A DNA stretch of 35,756 nt from NCBI RefSeq assembly GCF_009789225.1, contig NZ_WSTA01000033.1, positions 1-35,756 of the forward strand, in the 5' to 3' direction. A program made the position numbers and the translations under genes. The DNA is from Agromyces seonyuensis. GTDB lineage: Bacteria; Actinomycetota; Actinomycetes; Actinomycetales; Microbacteriaceae. Positions 25,982-31,549 of this stretch are shown here, in pieces. A model generated the notes under the pieces. It had not been told where the DNA came from. It was given only the letters and a program-made list of their open reading frames with translations, and ran no database searches. Numbering within the stretch: position 1 is the first letter of the stretch; every line of letters starts with the position of its first letter.

Positions 25982-26014
25982 CCGGGCCGGGTCCGGAGCC
26001 GATTCGCGGCCCGG
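25982..26014 (+). terminator. Possible terminator after the tyrosine phosphatase gene
   Basis: CCGGGCC (25982-25988) pairs with GGCCCGG (26008-26014) across a 19-base loop. A smaller stem ACCGG/CCGGT (25963-25975) starts directly after the stop. Either could end the transcript; both are plausible by chance in this GC-rich DNA. Confidence 0.35.
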
Positions 26015-26063
26015 CTGTCTCGTCGAAGCGCGCCCGAGAACCCGCCCGCGAACCTGCCCCGGT

Positions 26064-26092
26064 TTGCCGTTGTCCGCGGTGGGTGGTTCGCT
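26064..26092 (+). promoter_or_regulatory. Candidate promoter of the compatible-solute ABC operon
   Basis: TTGCCG (26064-26069) and TTCGCT (26087-26092) with a 17-base spacer lie 38 bases upstream of the ATPase gene. The -35 is fair and the -10 weak. No operator was recognised. Confidence 0.35.
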
Positions 26093-26129
26093 GGGTCACG
26101 GGTGCGCCTGCGCCCAGGGGAAGGGCAGG

Positions 26130-26942
26130 ATGATCGAGTTCCACTCCGTCTCGAAGCAGTATCCCGACGGCACCCTGGCGGTGCGCGAGGTCTCGCTGCA
26201 GGTGCCGCCGCGGCAGACCACCGTGCTCGTCGGCTCCTCCGGCTCGGGCAAGACCACCCTGCTGCGCATGGTCAACCGCATGGTCGACCCGTCCGCGGGC
26301 CGCGTCACGATCGACGGCGACGACGTCGCGGGAACGGATGCCGTGAAGCTCCGTCGCGGCATCGGCTACGTCATGCAGAACTCGGGGCTGCTGCCGCACC
26401 GCACGGTCGCGGCGAACATCGCGACCGTCCCGCTCCTGCGCGGCTGGAAGCGCCACGACGCCAGGGAGCGGGCGCTCGAGCTCATGGACACGGTCGGCCT
26501 CGACCGCTCGCTCGCCGACCGCTACCCCGGTCAGCTCTCCGGCGGCCAGCAGCAGCGCGTCGGCGTCGCGCGCGGTCTCGCGGTCGACCCCAACATCCTG
26601 CTCATGGACGAGCCGTTCGGCGCCGTCGACCCCCTCGTGCGCCGCGAACTGCAGGAGGAACTGCTCCGGCTCCAGCGCGAGCTCGGCAAGACGGTGCTCT
26701 TCGTCACGCACGACATCGACGAGGCGTTCCTGCTCGGCGACCGGGTCGTCATCCTCCGCGAGGGCGGCGAGATCGTGCAGATCGGCACCCCCGCCGAGAT
26801 CCTCGCCTCGCCGGCCGACGGCTTCGTCGCCGACTTCGTCGGCGCCGACCGCGGCCGCCGCGCTCTGCACGTGCAGGAGGTCGACGGCCGCAGCCTCGTC
26901 GTCGACGCCGACGGACGGCCCGCGGGAGTGCTCGCCCGGTGA
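26130..26942 (+). CDS. opuCA: OpuC/OsmV-type compatible-solute ABC transporter ATPase
   Basis: Energising subunit of an importer for quaternary amines such as glycine betaine, carnitine or choline. Walker A GSSGSGKT (35-42), signature LSGGQ (136-140), Walker B ILLMDEP (156-162), GAVDP D-loop and H-loop His194 are intact. After the ATPase core there are only about 40 residues; the paired CBS domains that sense ionic strength in OpuA/OpuC-type ATPases are absent. Length is 270 aa. ATG 26130 is chosen for the GGGGAAGGG site and the normal beginning MIEFHSVSKQY; the open frame further upstream overlaps the phosphatase gene. The stop overlaps the next GTG (GTGA). Confidence 0.9.
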   Translation: MIEFHSVSKQYPDGTLAVREVSLQVPPRQTTVLVGSSGSGKTTLLRMVNRMVDPSAGRVTIDGDDVAGTDAVKLRRGIGYVMQNSGLLPHRTVAANIATVPLLRGWKRHDARERALELMDTVGLDRSLADRYPGQLSGGQQQRVGVARGLAVDPNILLMDEPFGAVDPLVRRELQEELLRLQRELGKTVLFVTHDIDEAFLLGDRVVILREGGEIVQIGTPAEILASPADGFVADFVGADRGRRALHVQEVDGRSLVVDADGRPAGVLAR

Positions 26943-27631
26943 ACTGGATCCTCCGCAACCTCGACGAGATCCTCGAGCTCACCCTCGTGCATCTGGCGCT
27001 CAGCGTGCCGGCGATCATCCTGAGCTTCGTGCTGGCGGTGCCGATCGGTTGGGTCGCGCACCGCTACGCGTGGTCGCGCGGCATCCTGCTCACGCTGTGC
27101 GGGCTGCTCTACGCGATCCCGTCGCTCGCGCTGCTCATCGTGCTGCCGGCCCTCACCGGCCAGTCGCTGCGCTCACCGGCGAACCTCGTCGTGGCTCTGA
27201 CGCTCTACGGTCTTGCGGTCATCGTGCGCACCGCGGCCGATGCGTTCGACGCGGTCGATCCCGACGTCCGCCAGTCCGCGACCGCCGTCGGCTACGCCGC
27301 GTGGGGTCGTTTCTGGGGCGTCGAACTGCCGCTCGCGGGGCCGGTGCTGCTCGCCGGCCTGCGGGTCGTCATCGTGAGCACGGTGAGCCTCGTCACGGTC
27401 GGCGCGGTCATCGGCGTGCAGAGTCTCGGCTCGCTCTTCACCGACGGCTTCCAGCGCGGCATCGCGGGCGAGATCTGGGCGGGCCTCATCATGACGGTCG
27501 TGCTCGCGCTCGCGCTCGACGGGCTCGCGGTGCTCGGCGGCCGGCTGCTGCTGCCGTGGGCGCGAGGCGGCCGACGCCGCCCGCGTCTCGTCGCACCCGA
27601 TCCGACCCTCCAGGCGGCGGAGGCCCGATGA
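26939..27631 (+). CDS. opuCB: OpuC/OsmW-type ABC transporter permease 1
   Basis: Integral membrane subunit of 230 aa with about five to six hydrophobic segments. The cytoplasmic coupling region SATAVGYAAWGRFWGVELPLAGPVLLAG is a BPD_transp_1 EAA-type loop (given here as two parts, SATAVGYAAWGRFWGVE and LPLAGPVLLAG). YAIPSLALL in an early helix is typical of the betaine/choline group. The GTG start overlaps the ATPase stop and the TGA overlaps the second permease ATG (ATGA), so the three are translationally coupled. The C-terminus is a basic, Arg-rich cytoplasmic tail. Confidence 0.9.
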   Translation: MNWILRNLDEILELTLVHLALSVPAIILSFVLAVPIGWVAHRYAWSRGILLTLCGLLYAIPSLALLIVLPALTGQSLRSPANLVVALTLYGLAVIVRTAADAFDAVDPDVRQSATAVGYAAWGRFWGVELPLAGPVLLAGLRVVIVSTVSLVTVGAVIGVQSLGSLFTDGFQRGIAGEIWAGLIMTVVLALALDGLAVLGGRLLLPWARGGRRRPRLVAPDPTLQAAEAR

Positions 27632-28356
27632 ACCTCATCGCCGACGGCTTCGCCTGGTTGACCGATCCCGCGAACTGGACGGGCGCCGGTTCCATCCCCG
27701 AGCGCTTGGTCGAGCACCTCCTGGTCAGCCTCCTCATCCTGCTGATCGCAGGCCTCATCGCCCTGCCCGTCGGCTTCACGATCGGGCACACCGGCCGCGG
27801 CAAGGGGCTCGCGGTCGCCGTCACCGGCGGCATGCGGGCGATCCCGACGCTCGGCCTGCTCACGCTCGCCGCTCTCTGGCTCGGCATCGGCCTGGCCGCG
27901 CCGATCCTCGCGCTCGTCGTGCTCGCGATCCCGCCGCTCCTGGCGGGCGCGTACTCGGGGCTCGAGTCGGTCGACCGGCGCGTCCTCGACGCCGCCAAGG
28001 GCGTCGGGATGACGGGGCTGCAGCGCTTCACGGGCGTCGAGCTGCCCCTGTCGGCGCCCATCGTCATCGGCGGCATCCGCTCGGCCGCCCTGCAGATCAT
28101 CGCAACCGCGACGCTCGCCGCCTACACCTCCGACTTCGGGCTCGGCCGTTTCCTCTTCCGCGGCCTCAAGACGAACGACTACGCCGAGGCCTTCGGCGCC
28201 GCCGTGCTCGTCATCGCGCTCGCCCTCCTCGTCGACGGCCTCTTCGCCCTCGCCCAGCGCTTCTCGGTCCCGGTCGGCGTGCGCGTCGCCCGGTCCGGGG
28301 AACCGACCCGTTCCGCGGCAGACCGCGCGACCGGACGCACCACCACCAACGTCTGA
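27628..28356 (+). CDS. opuCD: OpuC/OsmY-type ABC transporter permease 2
   Basis: Second membrane subunit, 242 aa, pairing with the first permease to form the channel. Features are about six hydrophobic segments, RAIPTLGLLTLAALWLG in the early helices, and the EAA-type loop DAAKGVGMTGLQRFTGVELP. An N-terminal soluble stretch (about 1-28) includes DPANWTG, typical of this group. ATG 27628 overlaps the previous stop (ATGA). The binding-protein gene follows 11 bases later. Confidence 0.9.
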   Translation: MNLIADGFAWLTDPANWTGAGSIPERLVEHLLVSLLILLIAGLIALPVGFTIGHTGRGKGLAVAVTGGMRAIPTLGLLTLAALWLGIGLAAPILALVVLAIPPLLAGAYSGLESVDRRVLDAAKGVGMTGLQRFTGVELPLSAPIVIGGIRSAALQIIATATLAAYTSDFGLGRFLFRGLKTNDYAEAFGAAVLVIALALLVDGLFALAQRFSVPVGVRVARSGEPTRSAADRATGRTTTNV

Positions 28357-28367
28357 AGGGAATCACC

Positions 28368-29291
28368 ATGCACACCGCAGCACGAACCCGCTTCGCTCTG
28401 GCGGCCGTCGCCGTCGGCGCGGTCGTCGCCCTCGCGGGCTGCTCCTCGAGCGACCCGCTCGAGACCGATGCCGCGAGCAGCGGATCCGGCGAGACGCTCG
28501 TCGTCGGCTCGCAGGACTACTACTCGAACGAGATCATCGCCGAGATCTACGCGCAGGCCTTCGAGGCGAACGGCTTCGAGGTCGACCGGCAGTTCCGCAT
28601 CGGCCAGCGCGAGGTCTACCTTCCCGAGATCGAGTCGGGCGCGATCGACGTCTTCCCGGAGTACACCGGCAACCTCCTGCAGGCGCTCGACGACACCGCG
28701 ACGGTCACCGAGTCGACGGCCGTCTACGACGCGCTCACGGAGGCATTGCCGGAGGGCCTCCGCGCCCTCGACCAGTCGAGCGCGACCGATCAGGACTCCT
28801 ACAACGTGACGGCCGGCTTCGCCGAGCAGTGGGACCTCGTCGAGATCGGCGATCTCGCGAACGTCACCGAACCGCTCACGCTCGGCGGCAACTCCGAGCT
28901 CGAGACTCGGCCGTACGGCCCTCCCGGGCTCGAGTCGGTCTACGGCGTCACGGTGGGCTTCACGCCGATCGAGGACTCCGGCGGCCCGCTCACGCTCAAG
29001 GCGCTCGTCGACGGTCAGGTGCAGCTCGTCGACATCTACAGCGCCGACCCGAACATCGAGGCGAACGACCTCGTCACGCTCGAGGACCCCGAGGGCCTGT
29101 TCCTCGCCTCGAACGTCGTGCCGATCGTGAGCGACAAGGTCGACGACACGGCGACCGAGGTGCTCAACACGGTGAGCGCGGCGCTGACGCCGGAGATCCT
29201 CGTCTCGCTCAACGCGCAGTCGGTGAACGACGAGGACTCGGCCGAGGACATCGCGTCCGCGTGGCTCGAGGAGGCCGGGCTCTTCAGCTGA
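28368..29291 (+). CDS. opuCC: OpuC/OsmX-type glycine betaine/choline-binding lipoprotein
   Basis: Extracytoplasmic binding protein of the importer, 307 aa. The signal peptide (about residues 1-24) ends in the lipobox LAGC with lipidated Cys25, a substrate for Lgt and LspA. The mature part has the OpuAC-type domain: LVVGSQDYYSNEIIAEIYA, the PEYTGNLL motif near residue 100, and VVPIVSDK in the second lobe. ATG 28368 has a GAAGGGA site seven bases upstream. Exact ligand cannot be told; aromatic-cage residues would need a structural alignment. A long hairpin terminates the operon. Confidence 0.9.
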   Translation: MHTAARTRFALAAVAVGAVVALAGCSSSDPLETDAASSGSGETLVVGSQDYYSNEIIAEIYAQAFEANGFEVDRQFRIGQREVYLPEIESGAIDVFPEYTGNLLQALDDTATVTESTAVYDALTEALPEGLRALDQSSATDQDSYNVTAGFAEQWDLVEIGDLANVTEPLTLGGNSELETRPYGPPGLESVYGVTVGFTPIEDSGGPLTLKALVDGQVQLVDIYSADPNIEANDLVTLEDPEGLFLASNVVPIVSDKVDDTATEVLNTVSAALTPEILVSLNAQSVNDEDSAEDIASAWLEEAGLFS

Positions 29292-29299
29292 GGTCGGGC

Positions 29300-30046
29300 T
29301 CAGGAACGGGGCGGTGCCGATGCGGCGCCGCCCCGTTCCGCGTTCGCCGCTTCGGAGACGAGGGATGCGGGCGCCTCGGACGCGTCCGGGTCGCCGGCCG
29401 CGGCGTGGGAGGCATCCAGGTGGCGGTGCTCGATGCGCAGCAGCGCCTTCTTGCCGAGCCACACCAGCAGCAGGAACACGACGATCACGCCGACGAAGAC
29501 GTAGCCGGCCCAGTGCAGTTCGCGCGAGAGCTCGCGGTAGGAGTCGGCGGCCGCCCAGCCGACCGTCGCGTAGCCGAACGCCCACAGGACGCACGCCGGC
29601 GCCGTCCAGGCGAGGAAGCGCCGGTAGCGCATGGTGCTCATGCCGACCGTGAGGGGCACGAGCGAATGCAGCACCGGCAGGAAGCGGGAGAGGAAGACGG
29701 CGATGCCGCCGCGGCGCGCGACGTAGGCCTCGGCGCGGTTCCAGGTCGGCTCGCCGATGCGCCGGCCGAGCCGGGAGGCGCGGATGCGGGGGCCGAACCA
29801 GCGGCCGATCGCGAACCCGATCGACTCGCCGGCGAGGGCGCCGAGGATGACCGCGACGAGCAGCGCGGCGTACTGCCAGACGTCCTCGATCGCCGTCGAG
29901 GCGACGATGACGATCGTGTCGCCCGGCACCACGAGACCGACGAGCACGCTCGTCTCGAGCAGGATGGCGATCCCTGCGAGGATCGTGCGCAGCACCGGAT
30001 CGACGCCCTGCACGGCGTCGAGGATCCCGTCGAGGAGCTCGTTCAT
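29300..30046 (-). CDS. DedA family membrane protein
   Basis: Integral membrane protein of 248 aa from the DedA/VTT superfamily. Recent work links members to flipping of undecaprenyl phosphate or phosphatidylethanolamine; which applies here is not visible. Family features are the reentrant region LETSVLVGLVVPGDTIVI, the stretch GALAGESIGFAIGRWFG, and FLSRFLPVLHSLVPLTVGMSTMRYRRFLAW (given as FLSRFLPVLHSL and GMSTMRYRRFLAW) with the conserved arginine. A C-terminal hydrophilic tail of about 40 residues ends in the stretch encoded by the terminator hairpin. ATG at 30046 is chosen by domain start and by the -10 box; a longer open frame upstream has no domain content and overlaps the M56 gene. Confidence 0.88.
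   Translation of the reverse strand: MNELLDGILDAVQGVDPVLRTILAGIAILLETSVLVGLVVPGDTIVIVASTAIEDVWQYAALLVAVILGALAGESIGFAIGRWFGPRIRASRLGRRIGEPTWNRAEAYVARRGGIAVFLSRFLPVLHSLVPLTVGMSTMRYRRFLAWTAPACVLWAFGYATVGWAAADSYRELSRELHWAGYVFVGVIVVFLLLVWLGKKALLRIEHRHLDASHAAAGDPDASEAPASLVSEAANAERGGAASAPPRS
29303..29339. terminator. 17-bp bidirectional terminator inside the DedA 3' end
   Basis: GGAACGGGGCGG (29303-29314) pairs with CCGCCCCGTTCC (29328-29339). The stem continues inward through a T-G wobble and GCCG/CGGC to an ATG loop, for a total of 17 pairs. It starts 11 bases after the opuC binding-protein stop. On the minus strand it lies inside the last twelve codons of the DedA gene. No T-tract is visible. 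It is the strongest hairpin in the window. Confidence 0.7.
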
Positions 30047-30053
30047 CGGGGCA

Positions 30054-30059
30054 AGGATA
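30054..30059 (-). promoter_or_regulatory. -10 box of dedA, leaderless arrangement
   Basis: On the minus strand TATCCT lies seven bases before the dedA ATG and no ribosome site exists between them, so the transcript would begin at the start codon. The -35 is unclear. Confidence 0.5.
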
Positions 30060-30111
30060 TGGGCTCGGCTGCGGCGCTGCCTGGGGGGAGGCCGGAAATC
30101 GTCAGTGGGGA

Positions 30112-30126
30112 TGACCCCCGGGGTCA
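30112..30126. repeat. Near-perfect palindrome at the end of the M56 gene
   Basis: TGACCCC (30112-30118) and GGGGTCA (30120-30126) flank a single C. The right arm includes the M56 stop codon (minus strand). It is 53 bases upstream of the dedA -10. It may be a terminator with a short stem or a protein-binding site; I cannot tell which. Confidence 0.35.
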
Positions 30127-31041
30127 CAGGCTCGAGAGCACGAGTGCGACGGGGGTCGCGACGAGCAGCGCGGCGGCGGCGAGGACGGCGACGCGGGCGA
30201 GCGTCGGGAGTTCGGCGGGCGGGGCTTCGAGCCGCACGAGCCGGCGCTGCTGCATGCGGTCGTCGAGGCTCACGCCGCCCGCGTCGGCGAGCGCGGCGAG
30301 TTCGCCGTCGGCCCCGACGCGCGTGAGCGCCCGGTGCACGGCGCCCCGGGAGGTCGCCCGCACGGCGGCGTTGTCGGCGAGCTCCTCGGTGAGCATCGTC
30401 ACGGCGCGCTCGGCGCGGTTGGCGACGGGGAACCACGGCAGGGACGTGTGCCAAGCGCGGAAGGCGAGCTGGATGAGGTGGTGGAACCCGGCGAGATGGG
30501 CGCGTTCGTGCGCGACCACGGCATCGAGTTCGTCGCGTTCGAGGAGGGTGACGAGCCCGTCGGTGACGACGGTCGCGGTGCGGACACCCGGGACGCAGTA
30601 AGCGAGTGGCGCCGCATGCGCGAGGACGCTCGTGCGGGGCTCGCCGGGCAGCGGGTCGGCGAGGAGGGCGATGAGACGGTGCTGGCGACGGCGCTCCCGC
30701 TCGGTTCGTACCGCGGTGAGGGCGAGGTTGGCGAGCAGGTGCGCGCCGAGGAGCACGGCGGCGGCGAGTGCGGTGATCTGGAGCACGCCGAACTCGGCGG
30801 GAATGGGCCCGTGCCAGAGTTCGGGGATCAGATCGGGCAGCCCGATGACGCCGCCGGCGGTGTGCAGGGCGAACGCGAGGAGCGAGCCGAGCATCGAGAG
30901 CCCGCCGGCGAGGGCGATGGCCTGCCAGAGTGCGAGGGCGAGCGCGGGCGCGCGGTCGGTCCAGGCGGCGCGCGACAGCAGCACCGGCACCGGCCAGGCG
31001 AGGGCGAGTGCGAGGGCTGCGAGGATCGCTGCGGCGATCAC
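30124..31041 (-). CDS. M56 family membrane metalloprotease, BlaR1-like without sensor domain
   Basis: Protein of 305 aa with four predicted membrane helices (about 1-22, 35-60, 85-110, 283-303). A cytoplasmic gluzincin protease domain carries HERAH (His178, Glu179, His182), with EELADNAA (Glu220 probable third zinc ligand). This is the transmembrane protease core of BlaR1/MecR1, which triggers inactivation of BlaI/MecI. The C-terminal penicillin-binding sensor domain of BlaR1 (about 250 residues) is absent: the protein ends five residues after the last helix. The signal must come by another route. The GTG start is one base after the blaI stop, so the two are coupled. Divergent cyd genes suggest a respiratory signal. 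Confidence 0.88.
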   Translation of the reverse strand: MIAAAILAALALALAWPVPVLLSRAAWTDRAPALALALWQAIALAGGLSMLGSLLAFALHTAGGVIGLPDLIPELWHGPIPAEFGVLQITALAAAVLLGAHLLANLALTAVRTERERRRQHRLIALLADPLPGEPRTSVLAHAAPLAYCVPGVRTATVVTDGLVTLLERDELDAVVAHERAHLAGFHHLIQLAFRAWHTSLPWFPVANRAERAVTMLTEELADNAAVRATSRGAVHRALTRVGADGELAALADAGGVSLDDRMQQRRLVRLEAPPAELPTLARVAVLAAAALLVATPVALVLSSL

Positions 31042-31042
31042 G

Positions 31043-31417
31043 TCAGGCGGGATGCCGCTCGGCCAGGAGGCGGCGCAGGGTGTCGGCTTCGCCGGCGCTC
31101 ACGGTGCCGACGAAGCGGGCGAGCGCGGCGTCGCGGTCGCGGGCGGAGCCGAGGACCTCGAGCATGAGGTCGGCGGTGTGGTCGGCGCGGCTGAGCGTCG
31201 CCTGGTACAGGTGGGGGCGGCGCTCGCGCGTGCGGTCGACGAATCCCTTGGCCTCGAGGCGGGAGAGCACCGTGAGCACGGTGGTCGGCGCGACGTCGTG
31301 GGGCGCTCCGCCGTGTCCCGTCGCGAGCCGCTCCCGGAGCGCGGATGCGCTGAGGGGCTCGTCCGAGGACCAGAGCAGGTCCATGACCGAACGTTCCAGA
31401 TCGCCGAGTGTCGCCAT
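31043..31417 (-). CDS. blaI: BlaI/MecI/CopY family transcriptional repressor
   Basis: Winged-helix repressor of 124 aa. The N-terminal DNA-binding domain includes LGDLERSVMDLLW and the recognition helix TTVLTVLSRLEAKG (45-58), followed by a wing with DRTRERRPHLY. The C-terminal dimerisation helices include ALARFVGTVSAGE. Phe102 falls at the number of the scissile site in staphylococcal BlaI (101-102), but only an alignment could show whether this is meaningful. ATG at 31417 is preferred over an in-frame GTG at 31423 because the -10 TACGAT ends six bases before it, a leaderless layout. It is divergent from cydA with three dyads between them. Confidence 0.92.
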   Translation of the reverse strand: MATLGDLERSVMDLLWSSDEPLSASALRERLATGHGGAPHDVAPTTVLTVLSRLEAKGFVDRTRERRPHLYQATLSRADHTADLMLEVLGSARDRDAALARFVGTVSAGEADTLRRLLAERHPA

Positions 31418-31423
31418 TCCCAC

Positions 31424-31429
31424 ATCGTA
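31424..31429 (-). promoter_or_regulatory. -10 box of blaI-M56, leaderless arrangement
   Basis: On the minus strand TACGAT lies six bases before the blaI ATG at 31417. Its -35 would fall near 31447-31452, overlapping the first dyad (31449-31465), so a repressor bound there would block it. Confidence 0.5.
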
Positions 31430-31448
31430 CCGTCGGCGGCAGGATGTG

Positions 31449-31465
31449 TTCTACGGGGGGTAGAA
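31449..31465. promoter_or_regulatory. Dyad operator copy 1 (blaI-cydA region)
   Basis: TTCTAC-GGGGG-GTAGAA, a perfect dyad with a five-base spacer. Half-site centres are 11 bases apart, one helical turn, as expected for a dimeric winged-helix repressor. It overlaps the likely -35 of blaI. Confidence 0.75.
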
Positions 31466-31469
31466 AGGG

Positions 31470-31486
31470 TTCTACACTTCGTAGAG
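31470..31486. promoter_or_regulatory. Dyad operator copy 2 (blaI-cydA region)
   Basis: TTCTAC-ACTTC-GTAGAG, one mismatch from the perfect dyad and the same spacing as copies 1 and 3. Its centre is 21 bases from copy 1. It overlaps the candidate cydA -10. Confidence 0.75.
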
Positions 31487-31487
31487 T
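31482..31487 (+). promoter_or_regulatory. Possible -10 box of cydA
   Basis: TAGAGT fits TANNNT and would start transcription near 31494, giving a leader of about 55 bases with AGGAAGGAA before the GTG. It lies inside the operator cluster. No clear -35 is seen. Confidence 0.35.
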
Positions 31488-31503
31488 TCTACATCTCGTA
31501 GAA
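31487..31503. promoter_or_regulatory. Dyad operator copy 3 (blaI-cydA region)
   Basis: TTCTAC-ATCTC-GTAGAA is perfect, and extends to GTTCTAC/GTAGAAC (31486-31504). It abuts copy 2 directly, centre to centre 17 bases. Confidence 0.78.
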
Positions 31504-31549
31504 CTGATGCCGCTCCATCCGCGGTCTCCGAGGAAGGAATCTGATTCCG

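Noticed and set aside
25410-26129. Extended open frame upstream of the ATPase gene
   Set aside because: It overlaps the tyrosine phosphatase gene out of frame; the ATPase begins at ATG 26130 with a ribosome site.
31449-31503. CRISPR-like repeat array
   Set aside because: Only three 17-base dyads with five-base centres and no unique spacers; their place in a divergent promoter fits operators.
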